A stretch of 56,441 bases of DNA from an uncultured Dermabacteraceae bacterium (GTDB lineage: Bacteria; Actinomycetota; Actinomycetes; Actinomycetales; Dermabacteraceae), in NCBI GenBank assembly GCA_946223075.1, contig CAMILZ010000017.1, positions 1-56,441 on the forward strand, in the 5' to 3' direction. The position numbers and the translations under genes are program-made. Below the pieces are notes generated by a model that did no database searches, was not told the origin of the DNA, and saw nothing but the letters and a program-made list of their open reading frames with translations. Shown here one piece after another: positions 42,016-54,448 of this stretch (its first letter is position 1; every line of letters starts with the position of its first letter).

Positions 42016-42531
42016 ATGGCGAGGCCTGACAAGGCAGCTGCCGTTGCCGAACTCACGGAACTGTTCCGCGAGTCGAGCGCGGCAATCCTGACCGAGTACC
42101 GCGGGCTGAGCGTTGACCAGCTCAAGACGCTGCGTCGTTCGCTCGGTGCCGATACCACCTACGCCGTGGTAAAGAACACGCTTGCCGCAATCGCCGCACG
42201 TGAAGCCGGGATCGATTCCCTCGAGGATGACCTGAACGGCCCCACCGCGATCGCGTTCATTAAGGGTGAGCCGGTTGAGCCGGCTAAGGCCCTGCGTGAC
42301 TTTGCCAAGGACAACCCCATGCTGGTCGTCAAGTCCGGTTACTTCGAGGGCAATGCCCTCACGGCTGACGACGTTGAGAAGCTTGCCGATCTCGAATCGC
42401 GCGAGGTTCTTCTTGCCAAGACTGCCGGTGCCATCAAGGCATCGATGTCGAAGGCTGTTTTCGTTCTCGCTGCGCCGCTCACCAAGGCTGCGCGCACCGT
42501 GGACGCCCTGCGTGCCAAGAACGAGGGCTGA
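42016..42531 (+). CDS. rplJ: 50S ribosomal protein L10
   Basis: 171 residues from ATG 42016 (MARPDKAAAVAELTELFRESSAAILTEYRGLSVDQLKTLRR) with GGAAGGAGGG upstream. It forms the base of the ribosomal stalk and binds L7/L12 dimers through its C-terminal helix. An in-frame extension to 41809 lies in the leader and is rejected. Confidence 0.97.
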   Translation: MARPDKAAAVAELTELFRESSAAILTEYRGLSVDQLKTLRRSLGADTTYAVVKNTLAAIAAREAGIDSLEDDLNGPTAIAFIKGEPVEPAKALRDFAKDNPMLVVKSGYFEGNALTADDVEKLADLESREVLLAKTAGAIKASMSKAVFVLAAPLTKAARTVDALRAKNEG

Positions 42532-42648
42532 GGCTTCGAGCCTCATCCCGAGGCGTGATGCACGCGCTCGGCACAACCTTTTACACAAACACTCGGCGCA
42601 TATGCGCCAGGCACCCGAGGGTGCCACTTGACAGGAAGGACTAGCCCC

Positions 42649-43035
42649 ATGGCTAAGCTCACCAACGAAGAGCTCATCGAAGCTTTCAAGGAAATGACCC
42701 TCATCGAACTCTCCGAGTTCGTGAAGCAGTTCGAAGAGGTCTTTGATGTGACCGCTGCTGCCCCCGTTGCCGTTGCCGCTGCTGGCGGCGCTGCCGGTGG
42801 CGACGCCCCCGCTGCTGAGGAGAAGGACGAATTCGACGTCATCCTCGAGTCGGTCGGCTCGGCTAAGATCGCCGTCATCAAGGAGGTGCGCGCTCTCACG
42901 GGTCTCGGCCTCAAGGAGGCGAAGGACCTCGTTGATGGTGCTCCCAAGCCGGTTCTCGAGGCTGCCTCGAAGGACGACGCCGAGAAGGCCAAGGAGCAGC
43001 TCGAGGGCGCTGGCGCAACCGTCACCCTCAAGTGA
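42649..43035 (+). CDS. rplL: 50S ribosomal protein L7/L12
   Basis: 128 residues from ATG 42649 (MAKLTNEELIEAFKEMTLIELSEFVKQFEE). The N-terminal dimer domain, an Ala/Gly-rich hinge (APVAVAAAGGAAGGDAPAAEE) and the C-terminal factor-binding domain (IAVIKEVRALTGLGLKEAKDLVDGAPKPV) are all visible. Confidence 0.98.
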   Translation: MAKLTNEELIEAFKEMTLIELSEFVKQFEEVFDVTAAAPVAVAAAGGAAGGDAPAAEEKDEFDVILESVGSAKIAVIKEVRALTGLGLKEAKDLVDGAPKPVLEAASKDDAEKAKEQLEGAGATVTLK

Positions 43036-43063
43036 TGTTCGCGCTCTAAGCGCACGTCATAAT

Positions 43064-43097
43064 CGAAAAGGCCGTCCCGAATGGGGCGGCCTTTTCG
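43064..43097 (+). terminator. Intrinsic terminator after rplL
   Basis: CGAAAAGGCCGTCCC and GGGGCGGCCTTTTCG form a strong stem with a GAAT loop and a TTTT end. It separates the ribosomal operon from the lipoprotein genes. Confidence 0.92.
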
Positions 43098-43114
43098 TTG
43101 CCGAAAGATACATG

Positions 43115-43145
43115 TGAACCGTCTCTCAATAGCGCTTGGTATGGT
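43115..43145 (+). promoter_or_regulatory. Weak candidate promoter of the lipoprotein cluster
   Basis: TATGGT at 43140-43145 could be the -10; TGAACC at 43115-43120 is a poor -35 with a 19-base spacer. A promoter is expected here because the rplL terminator lies just upstream. Confidence 0.3.
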
Positions 43146-43183
43146 GTGCGTCGTTCCTCGCCCCTACCCCTCAAGGAATAGCC

Positions 43184-44020
43184 ATGACGCGCACACGCCT
43201 ATCTCGTACCAGCGCCGCGAGCGGTGCAGCCGCACTTCTCCTTGCCGCCTCACTTTCGGGCTGTGGTGCACTCAGCAGTGCCGGCTCAGGAGGCGGCGAT
43301 GACCCGTCACCCTCAACGTCCGCTTCAACTTCGCACGGCGAGCCCAGTGACGAGGGGAGCGACCCCGCGACCTCAACGCCGAGCGATGAAGCCTCCACTT
43401 CGCCCGGTTCTGAAGAGACGACTCCCGCGGCCCAGGGGGAAGAGCAGCCAGCCGGCGAACCGGACGCGCCTGCGACCTGGCTCGCCAACACCCCGTATGT
43501 CCCCCTCGAAGGTATCGACAGCGTGACAGTCGACGGCGTGCACGGAGGATCACCCGCTGGAAACACCTTCACGTTGAGCTTTACGTTTGACCACCCGAAT
43601 GCGTCGCAGGGCTGCATCGATGCGGTCGCTGCCATCAACGAGGTGGAGATCCCCATCCAGCAAATGGCGGTCGCAAAATACGAGGGAAACTTTAAGGCTT
43701 TCGATCCCTCGTCGATAGCACCAACGATTCAGGCGGCCGCGGTGCAGAGCAATGACAGCTTCAACCTCATGGATGCGTACAACGACATCCTCGCGCAATG
43801 CGCGAACACCCCCGGTGAACCACAGTCGGTCGTCGAAAAACTTCCTGAGCACGAGGGTATTCATGTGCAGCTCGGTTCGGCGGACTTGATCGTGGCCGGC
43901 AAATCCCACGGCAACCGCCACATCTGGATGATCCTCGCGAACCTTGATCCCGCGCAGGCGAAGGCGTATATGGACGCCCAGACCGACCTGTTCGATCGCT
44001 CCGTGGCCAACGCCACCTGA
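43184..44020 (+). CDS. Paralogous secreted lipoprotein 1 of 4, function unknown
   Basis: 278 residues from ATG 43184, with AAGGA 6 bases upstream. The signal peptide ends in the lipobox LSGC with the lipidated Cys27, followed by GAL. A Ser/Thr/Pro/Glu-rich disordered linker runs to about residue 95. The globular part starts at PATWLANTPYVPLEG and contains two cysteines (in QGCIDA and LAQCANT) that are kept in all four paralogues and are likely a disulfide. GKSHGNRHIWMI near the end and the final AQTDLFDRSVANA are shared with the next proteins. No enzyme motif is visible. It resembles ligand- or partner-binding lipoproteins in layout only. Confidence 0.8.
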   Translation: MTRTRLSRTSAASGAAALLLAASLSGCGALSSAGSGGGDDPSPSTSASTSHGEPSDEGSDPATSTPSDEASTSPGSEETTPAAQGEEQPAGEPDAPATWLANTPYVPLEGIDSVTVDGVHGGSPAGNTFTLSFTFDHPNASQGCIDAVAAINEVEIPIQQMAVAKYEGNFKAFDPSSIAPTIQAAAVQSNDSFNLMDAYNDILAQCANTPGEPQSVVEKLPEHEGIHVQLGSADLIVAGKSHGNRHIWMILANLDPAQAKAYMDAQTDLFDRSVANAT

Positions 44021-44037
44021 TAGCTTCCGGGGCTTTC

Positions 44038-44832
44038 ATGAACCGTACAACCTCGACTGTTCCCCTGTTCCACCCGCGGGCGTGGGCTTCTAGCCTCGCC
44101 GCGCTCGTTCTCGCGGGCTCACTTGCTGGATGTGGAGCGCTTGCTTCCTCCGGGCAGACGGGTGCGGGATCCTCGACCCCTGCTTCGAGCAGCTCGAGCG
44201 GGGATGCGGGCACGAGGGGAGAGAAGCACGACAGCACTCACGGGGAGAACTCCGCGAACGGGAAAGAGCAACCCGCTGGTAAGCCTGATGACCCGAGGTC
44301 CTGGCTCCTCTCTGAGAAGTATGCGCCCGTGACCGGGCTCAAAAGTAACAAGATCGAAGTTGAGGCGGGGGATGCTCCTTTCGAGCTGAGCTTCACGCTC
44401 AGCCACCCGAATATGTCGCACGAGTGTGCAAGCGCAGCCACAACACTCAATGAGACGCAGTTTCCCTCGACAGCCGTAGCGACGACCGTATTCGGAGGGA
44501 CCATCACGCCGGCCCTTGCTTCGGGAGACGAACCGATGATTAAGGTAGTCGCGGTCACGACCGCCGATGCGGTCGACATCATGGATTCCTACACCGAGGT
44601 CGTGGCAGCGTGTGCCGATATCGAGGGCGCCCCCAAGGTCACGGTTGAAAAACCTTTTGGTGGGGAAGGGGTGCACGTCGAGCTTGATCACAAGGACATC
44701 GTCATCACCGGGAAATCCCACGGCACTCACCACATCGTTCTCATCATGTCGAATGTCGATCATGACGAGGCCAAGGCCGTGATCGATGCCCAGATCGACC
44801 TTTTTGAACGCTCCGTAGGTAACGCAAAGTAA
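44038..44832 (+). CDS. Paralogous secreted lipoprotein 2 of 4, function unknown
   Basis: 264 residues from ATG 44038, 17 bases after the previous stop. The lipobox is LAGC with Cys32, followed by GAL. After a Ser/Gly-rich linker comes DPRSWLLSEKYAPVTG, then FELSFTLSHPNMSHECAS. This aligns with FTLSFTFDHPNASQGCID of protein 1, making these two the closest pair. The second conserved Cys is in VAACADIEG. The segment VITGKSHGTHHIVLIM and the end AQIDLFERSVGNA match protein 1 closely, pointing to a fairly recent duplication. Confidence 0.8.
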   Translation: MNRTTSTVPLFHPRAWASSLAALVLAGSLAGCGALASSGQTGAGSSTPASSSSSGDAGTRGEKHDSTHGENSANGKEQPAGKPDDPRSWLLSEKYAPVTGLKSNKIEVEAGDAPFELSFTLSHPNMSHECASAATTLNETQFPSTAVATTVFGGTITPALASGDEPMIKVVAVTTADAVDIMDSYTEVVAACADIEGAPKVTVEKPFGGEGVHVELDHKDIVITGKSHGTHHIVLIMSNVDHDEAKAVIDAQIDLFERSVGNAK

Positions 44833-44848
44833 TGGCGAGGTGTTCCCC

Positions 44849-45652
44849 ATGACTCAGACGATCTTTCCCACTGCTCTCTTGCGCCCGCGCGCGGCGGTTT
44901 CAGCCCTCGCCGCACTTGCCCTTGTGGGCGCTCTGGGCGGGTGTGGCGCGCTTAGTGCGAGGGAACAGGAAAAGTCCGACGCTTCCTCCGCATCCGCTGC
45001 CCCTTCAGCGGGCGCAGAAAACTCCGGATCCTCAAGCAACGGCAGGGCCGGCAAAACCTCAGCCGATAGAGCTGGTGAGCAAGAGGCGGGCGACGTGAAC
45101 GACCCGGCGACGTGGATTCTGCAGCCCGAGAATACCCTCATCGAGGGTGTCGAGGATTACGACCTCAAGACCTCGATTGAGGACTCAAGCGATCGAGACT
45201 TCACACTGCAATTTGCACTCGGCGCCGAAGCCGCACAGATTCCCGAGTGCGCCGAAGTTTCGCAGAAGATCGAGAGCTTTCACGGCACTATCGCTCAAGG
45301 TGCGATTGCGACGTATAAAGGTGATATCGCACCTGTGGCACCCGGCGAGGACGTGAGCATCAATGCTGCGACGGTCATCCTTGACGAGGAGACTGACGTG
45401 ATGACGCTCTATAGCCAGGCGGCGAAAGCATGTGGCGATATCGGCGGGAAATTCGACGTGAGCGTCGAGCAGGTCGACGACCTTGACGTTGTTCACATCA
45501 TGGCTGATGGAAAGCACTTCTACATTGGTGGGCGCTCCGCCGGTAAGGCGCAACTTTTCCTCTATGTTCAGGGCGTCGAAGAATCCCAAGCGGTCGCCTT
45601 CATCAAAGCTCAAGTAGACCTTTTCGATCGATCAGTGAACTCTGCCGGGTAG
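44849..45652 (+). CDS. Paralogous secreted lipoprotein 3 of 4, function unknown
   Basis: 267 residues from ATG 44849 with GGCGAGG 8 bases upstream; GTG 44840 is a weaker alternative. The lipobox is LGGC with Cys32, followed by GAL. The domain begins DPATWILQPENTLIEGVEDYD; the conserved cysteines are in PECAEV and KACGDIGG. The end reads KAQVDLFDRSVNSA. More diverged than proteins 1 and 2, but the same plan. The linker contains KSDASSASA encoded by the TCCGACGCTT repeat core at 44975-44984. Confidence 0.8.
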   Translation: MTQTIFPTALLRPRAAVSALAALALVGALGGCGALSAREQEKSDASSASAAPSAGAENSGSSSNGRAGKTSADRAGEQEAGDVNDPATWILQPENTLIEGVEDYDLKTSIEDSSDRDFTLQFALGAEAAQIPECAEVSQKIESFHGTIAQGAIATYKGDIAPVAPGEDVSINAATVILDEETDVMTLYSQAAKACGDIGGKFDVSVEQVDDLDVVHIMADGKHFYIGGRSAGKAQLFLYVQGVEESQAVAFIKAQVDLFDRSVNSAG

Positions 45653-45702
45653 ACGTTTGTAGCGCCGAGGCCGGGTGTGTGCTTGGAAAGGACGTCGGTG
45701 TC

Positions 45703-46488
45703 GTGAAGTGCGTTGTCGTGAACGAACCTGGTCTTCTTACGGTTCGGAGGTTTTCCGTAGCGCTTGCCGTACTTGCGCTGGCGCCGTCTGCATCAGGCTG
45801 TGGAGCACTGAAGAGCGTGGGCACGGGTGTACAACCCGCACCCACGAGCGCTGTGTCGAGCACGCCGGCGTCGGACCAAGAGCCTCCCGACGAGCCAGTA
45901 GGTGAGCCCGCAAAGTGGCTTCTCACGCCAGAGGACTCGGGCGAGTTGCTGATCCTTAGCGAGGTCGACATCAAAACGGAGCGACCCGCCAATAAGCAGA
46001 TTTCTTTCCCTATTGAAATCCCCGACTCAAGCTACCTTGAGGCGGACTACAGAAAAGAATGCAAATCGGCAGTGGAAGCCATGCAGGCACCGCAATCAGG
46101 CGTACACACAGTCGTGACGGCTGAATACACGGAAGATCCCGACTGGCAGGGGAATGTGGGTGAGCCCCCGAAGGCTCGGGTCATCGCCTTCCAGACCGAC
46201 GAGGACGTCAATATCATGGAGGTCTTTCGCCTCCCGTGGGGAACGTGCCCCGACGAGCGAGGGGAGAAGCCGAGCTTCTACGAATACATCACCCCGGGCG
46301 GCGAAGATATGGGCACGTTTGTGTACATGCACTTTTCCGACGGTGAGGGCATGCATATGACCTCCTACTTCGACGTAGTGTCCCGAGGAAAGAACCATAT
46401 TTTCATCCAGGTAGACAACATCGACGCTCCGACCAGTGCCCCGTTCATCAAAGCGCAGATCGAAAAGTTCAAGCGTGAAGCGGCGTGA
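45703..46488 (+). CDS. Paralogous secreted lipoprotein 4 of 4, function unknown
   Basis: Most divergent member. GTG 45703 is chosen because GGAAAGGA lies about 10 bases upstream; GTG 45679 and 45718 are alternatives. The signal peptide RRFSVALAVLALAPSASGC ends in SGC followed by GAL. The linker is shorter. The domain starts EPAKWLLTPEDSGELL, with cysteines in RKECKSAVEAM and WGTCPDERG matching the pair in the other three. SRGKNHIFIQVDNID and KAQIEKFKREAA correspond to the shared C-terminal region. It is followed by the rpoB leader. Confidence 0.75.
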   Translation: MKCVVVNEPGLLTVRRFSVALAVLALAPSASGCGALKSVGTGVQPAPTSAVSSTPASDQEPPDEPVGEPAKWLLTPEDSGELLILSEVDIKTERPANKQISFPIEIPDSSYLEADYRKECKSAVEAMQAPQSGVHTVVTAEYTEDPDWQGNVGEPPKARVIAFQTDEDVNIMEVFRLPWGTCPDERGEKPSFYEYITPGGEDMGTFVYMHFSDGEGMHMTSYFDVVSRGKNHIFIQVDNIDAPTSAPFIKAQIEKFKREAA

Positions 46489-46794
46489 GGAACCCCGCAC
46501 GTGCATCCAGGCGCGAACTTCCCGCCGAGGCGATGTGCGCGGCTGTTGAGTCGATACGACCGGCCCACGCGGGACGGTTCGACTGCTGACGTGACCACAG
46601 TCTCGCCAGTTTTTTCGTGCGAGGTCTTGAGGGTGGAGGCGCTCTCGCATACCCTTGAAACTTAGCGCCCGTGTTTCGTGCGCCCTTTTTCAACTCATTC
46701 GACTCATATAGCGGGGTTGGTCGTGATTGAGGGCGCGAAGCACATCGAGTCTATCGAAGCGTGTACGAGTCCTCATCCCGTGGAAGGATTACCC
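46489..46794 (+). promoter_or_regulatory. rpoB upstream region with candidate promoter
   Basis: 306 bases without a gene. A plausible promoter is TTGAGG (46627-46632), a 17-base spacer, TACCCT (46650-46655). The remaining ~130 bases to the TTG start would be a 5' leader. No ribosomal-protein or riboswitch motif is recognised. Confidence 0.45.
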
Positions 46795-49700
46795 TTGGCT
46801 GCCTCGAGCACCGATTCTCACACCACTGCACTGCGCACCGCCTCGCCCCGCGTCACCTTCGCGAAGCTTGGCGACCCCATCGAAGTTCCGAACCTTCTTT
46901 CGCTGCAAACGAGCTCGTTTGACTGGCTGCTCGGCAACGAGCGCTGGCAGGAGCGCGCCGCCGAAGCGGAAGCGGCCGGCCGCGAAGACGTCCCGCAGAC
47001 CTCCGGCCTCGCCGACATTTTCGAAGAGATCTCTCCGATTGAGGATCTCGGTGGCAACATGTCGCTGTCCTTCAGGAACCACTCCTTCGAAGAGCCGAAC
47101 TACTCGGTTGAGGAGTGCAAGGAAAAGGACCTCACCTACGCCGCCCCGCTGTACGTTACGGCGGAGTTCATGAACAACGAGACCGGCGAGATTAAGACCC
47201 AGACGGTCTTCATGGGCGACTTCCCGCTCATGACCGAAAAGGGCACCTTCATCATCAACGGCACCGAGCGCGTCGTCGTGTCGCAGCTCGTGCGCTCGCC
47301 CGGCGTGTACTTCGAGGAGAGCATCGATAAGACGAGCGACAAGCACGTCTTCAGCGCGAAGGTCATTCCCTCGCGCGGTGCCTGGCTCGAGTTTGAGGTC
47401 GACAAGCGCGATCAGGTTGGTGTGCGCATCGACCGTAAGCGTAAGCAGTCCGTGACGACGCTCCTTCAGGCACTCGGCATGTCCAAGAGTGACATCCTCG
47501 AAGAGTTCGGTGAGTTCGAATCGATGCGCGCCACGCTCGAAAAGGACAAGATCGAGTCTCAGGACGAGGCGCTCATGGACATCTACCGCAAGCAGCGCCC
47601 GGGCGAACCGCCCAGCCGTGATGCCGGCGAGACGATGCTCAACAACCTCTACTTCAACGACAAGCGCTACGACCTCGCGAAGGTTGGCCGCTACAAGATC
47701 AACAAGAAGCTCGGCCTCGAAGGCCCGCTCAGCGAGAGCGTGCTCAACCTCGAGGATGTCATCGCGACGATCAAGTACATCGTTGCGCTCCACGCAGGCA
47801 TGGACAGCATGGAGAACAGCTTCGGCACCGAGATCCGCGTGGAAACGGACGACATCGACCACTTCGGCAACCGTCGTATCCGCGCCGTGGGCGAGCTCAT
47901 CCAGAACCAGGTCCGCACGGGCCTTTCACGCATGGAGCGCGTCGTGCGCGAGCGCATGACGACTCAGGACGTCGAGGCCATCACGCCGCTCACGCTCATC
48001 AACATTCGTCCCGTGACCGCGGCGATCAAGGAGTTCTTCGGAACTTCGCAGCTCTCGCAGTTCATGGACCAGAACAACCCGCTCTCGGGCCTGACCCACA
48101 AGCGTCGCCTTTCGGCGCTCGGCCCGGGCGGCCTCTCGCGTGACCGCGCGGGCATGGAGGTCCGTGACGTTCACCCGTCGCACTACGGCCGCATGTGCCC
48201 GATCGAGACCCCCGAAGGCCCGAACATCGGCCTTATCGGCTCGCTCGCAACGTTCGCACGCATCAACCCCTTCGGCTTCGTCGAGACCCCGTACCGCAAG
48301 GTCGAGGGTGGCGTGGTCACCGACGAGATCGTCTACCTCACGGCTGACGACGAAGACCGCCACATCATCGCCCAAGCGAACGCGAAGATTGATGAGAACG
48401 GCAAGTTCCTCGAGGAGCAGGTCCTCTCCCGTATGCCGGGCGGCGAGCCCGAGCTCGTGGAGCCGAGCGACGTGACCTACATGGACGTTTCGGCGCGTCA
48501 GATGGTGTCGGTCGCGACCGCGATGATTCCGTTCCTCGAACACGACGACGCCAACCGCGCGCTCATGGGTTCGAACATGCAGCGTCAGGCCGTTCCGCTT
48601 CTGCGTACCGAGATGCCGCTCGTCGGCACCGGCATGGAGCGCCGTGCGGCCGTGGATGCCGGCGACGTGATCGTTGCCGAGAAGGCCGGTGTCATCACCG
48701 AGCTTTCCGCCGATCTCATCACGGTTGCCGCGGACGACGGCACGAACCAGACCTACCGCATCGATAAGTTCCAGCGTTCGAACGCCGGTAACTGTTACAA
48801 CCACCGCGTTCTCTTCGACGAGGGTGATCGCGTGGAGGCCGGTTCGGTTCTCGCCGACGGCCCCTCGACCGACGACGGTGAGCTCTCGCTCGGCAAGAAC
48901 CTCCTTGTGGCGTTCATGTCGTGGCACGGCCACAACTACGAGGATGGCATTATCCTGTCCTCGCGCCTCGTTCAGGACGACGTGCTCACGTCGATCCACA
49001 TCGAGGAGCACGAGGTCGATGCTCGCGATACGAAGCTCGGTAAGGAAGAGATCACGCGCGACATCCCGAACGTTGGCGAAGATGTCCTCGCCGATCTCGA
49101 CGAGCGCGGCATCATCCGCATCGGCGCCGAGGTCGTTCCCGGAGACATCCTCGTCGGTAAGGTCACCCCGAAGGGGGAGACCGAGCTGACCCCGGAGGAG
49201 CGCCTCCTTCGCGCGATCTTCGGCGAGAAGGCTCGCGAGGTGCGCGACACGTCGCTGCGCGTTCCCCACGGCGAATCGGGCACCGTGATCGGTGTTCGCG
49301 TGTTCGACTCGGAAGAGGATTCCGATATCCTCCCGACCGGCGTCAACGAGATGGTGCGCGTGTACATCGCGCAGAAGCGTAAGATCACCGACGGCGACAA
49401 GCTCGCCGGCCGCCACGGCAACAAGGGTGTCATCGCGAAGATCCTGCCCGTCGAGGACATGCCGTTCCTCGAGGACGGTACCCCGATCGACATCATCCTC
49501 AACCCGATGGGTGTGCCCGGGCGTATGAACATCGGCCAGGTGATGGAAACCCACCTCGGTTGGGTCGCGAAGTCCGGTTGGGACATCGACGAATCAGACC
49601 CGGCTGCGAAGGACCTCCCGAAGGAGGCGCTGCATGGCGAGCCCGGCACGCCCGTGGCCGTCCCCGTGTTCGACGGCCTGAGTGACACCGAGCTTAACGG

Positions 49701-50280
49701 TCTCATCGAGAACTACACACCGAACCGCGACGGCGAGCGCATGATCCGCCCGAACGGCAAGGCGCGCCTGTTCGACGGCCGCTCCGGCGAGCCGTTCCCG
49801 CACGAGATCTCGGTCGGCTACATGTACATCCTCAAGCTGCACCACCTCGTCGACGACAAGCTCCACGCGCGTTCGACCGGCCCGTACTCGATGATCACCC
49901 AGCAGCCGCTCGGTGGTAAGGCACAGTTCGGTGGCCAGCGCTTCGGCGAGATGGAGGTGTGGGCGCTCGAGGCTTACGGTGCCGCCTACGCCCTCCAGGA
50001 GCTCCTCACGATCAAATCGGATGACATCACGGGCCGCGTGAAGGTCTACGAGGCGATCGTCAAGGGCGACAACATTCCCGAACCGGGTATCCCCGAGTCG
50101 TTCCGCGTGCTCCTCAAGGAAATGCAGTCCCTGTGCCTGAACGTCGAGGTCCTCGGCGCCGACGGCCAGAACCTCGAGGTGCGCGACCGCGACGAGGACA
50201 TCTTCCGCAGCGCGGAGGAACTCGGAATCAACCTGTCGAGCCGCCCGAACGAGGGCGCGATCAACATCGAAGAGGTCTGA
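46795..50280 (+). CDS. rpoB: DNA-directed RNA polymerase subunit beta
   Basis: 1161 residues starting at TTG 46795 (LAASSTDSHTTALRTASPRVTFAKLGDPIEVPNLL), with GGAAGGA 6 bases upstream; the longer frame from 46678 has no family similarity and the chosen length is standard for actinobacteria. The rifampicin-pocket region reads QLSQFMDQNNPLSGLTHKRRLSALGP. The Asp, His and Ser equivalent to E. coli 516, 526 and 531 are therefore the wild-type residues, which predicts a rifampicin-sensitive enzyme. GRHGNKGVIAKILPVEDMPF and QPLGGKAQFGGQRFGEMEVWALEAYGAA are intact. Confidence 0.97.
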   Translation: MAASSTDSHTTALRTASPRVTFAKLGDPIEVPNLLSLQTSSFDWLLGNERWQERAAEAEAAGREDVPQTSGLADIFEEISPIEDLGGNMSLSFRNHSFEEPNYSVEECKEKDLTYAAPLYVTAEFMNNETGEIKTQTVFMGDFPLMTEKGTFIINGTERVVVSQLVRSPGVYFEESIDKTSDKHVFSAKVIPSRGAWLEFEVDKRDQVGVRIDRKRKQSVTTLLQALGMSKSDILEEFGEFESMRATLEKDKIESQDEALMDIYRKQRPGEPPSRDAGETMLNNLYFNDKRYDLAKVGRYKINKKLGLEGPLSESVLNLEDVIATIKYIVALHAGMDSMENSFGTEIRVETDDIDHFGNRRIRAVGELIQNQVRTGLSRMERVVRERMTTQDVEAITPLTLINIRPVTAAIKEFFGTSQLSQFMDQNNPLSGLTHKRRLSALGPGGLSRDRAGMEVRDVHPSHYGRMCPIETPEGPNIGLIGSLATFARINPFGFVETPYRKVEGGVVTDEIVYLTADDEDRHIIAQANAKIDENGKFLEEQVLSRMPGGEPELVEPSDVTYMDVSARQMVSVATAMIPFLEHDDANRALMGSNMQRQAVPLLRTEMPLVGTGMERRAAVDAGDVIVAEKAGVITELSADLITVAADDGTNQTYRIDKFQRSNAGNCYNHRVLFDEGDRVEAGSVLADGPSTDDGELSLGKNLLVAFMSWHGHNYEDGIILSSRLVQDDVLTSIHIEEHEVDARDTKLGKEEITRDIPNVGEDVLADLDERGIIRIGAEVVPGDILVGKVTPKGETELTPEERLLRAIFGEKAREVRDTSLRVPHGESGTVIGVRVFDSEEDSDILPTGVNEMVRVYIAQKRKITDGDKLAGRHGNKGVIAKILPVEDMPFLEDGTPIDIILNPMGVPGRMNIGQVMETHLGWVAKSGWDIDESDPAAKDLPKEALHGEPGTPVAVPVFDGLSDTELNGLIENYTPNRDGERMIRPNGKARLFDGRSGEPFPHEISVGYMYILKLHHLVDDKLHARSTGPYSMITQQPLGGKAQFGGQRFGEMEVWALEAYGAAYALQELLTIKSDDITGRVKVYEAIVKGDNIPEPGIPESFRVLLKEMQSLCLNVEVLGADGQNLEVRDRDEDIFRSAEELGINLSSRPNEGAINIEEV

Positions 50281-50296
50281 TCGATCAATGGGAGAG

Positions 50297-50328
50297 GGGC
50301 CGACGCTTGCTGAGCGACCGTCGGACCT
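50297..50328. repeat. Palindromic repeat copy C (rpoB-rpoC spacer)
   Basis: The arms GGGGCCGACGCT and CGACCGTCGGACC with the loop TGCTGAG. Related to copies A and B; the left arm differs at the third to fifth positions. It starts 16 bases after the rpoB stop and ends 70 bases before the rpoC start, inside a transcript that should be continuous. A role in mRNA processing or partial termination between rpoB and rpoC is possible. Confidence 0.7.
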
Positions 50329-50397
50329 TCACCTCCCGGAGATCTCAGCCCCGCTCATTCAGACCTTGACGACTTTCTAGACGAGAGAAGGACACAC

Positions 50398-54285
<3,888 letters not shown>

Positions 54286-54314
54286 TTCGCCATTGAGGCT
54301 CGCGCCTCAGCACA

Positions 54315-54363
54315 GGCGGGCGGGTCGCCCTTTCCCCGAGCGGGGGAGGGGCGGCCGCCCGCC
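54315..54363 (+). terminator. Intrinsic terminator after rpoC
   Basis: GGCGGGCGG pairs with CCGCCCGCC, with an inner CCCC/GGGG pairing, followed by TTTAAG. The T-run is short but the stem is very stable. Confidence 0.7.
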
Positions 54364-54412
54364 TTTAAGTGTTCGTGTGGCACGACGGGCGAGCGGCGCA
54401 GTAGCGGCTTGA

Positions 54413-54441
54413 GCGGGTCACGCCCGCCACGGCGGGAGGAG
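54413..54441 (+). promoter_or_regulatory. Mutually exclusive hairpins next to a strong ribosome binding site
   Basis: GCGGG (54413-54417) can pair with CCCGC (54423-54427), but the same CCCGCC (54423-54428) can instead pair with GGCGGG (54431-54436), which overlaps the start of GGGAGGAG (54434-54441). The choice would expose or hide the ribosome binding site of the short frame at 54449. I see no recognisable c-di-AMP riboswitch consensus, although such riboswitches often precede Rpf/cell-wall genes in actinobacteria. Confidence 0.35.
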
Positions 54442-54448
54442 AAGCCCT

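Noticed and set aside
47926..49554. 542-codon minus-strand frame inside rpoB
   Set aside because: Antisense shadow of a conserved essential gene; similar shadows occur opposite rpoC and adhE.
54364..54448. c-di-AMP (ydaO-type) riboswitch before the RlpA-like gene
   Set aside because: The expected conserved cores could not be found by eye; only short alternative stems are visible.
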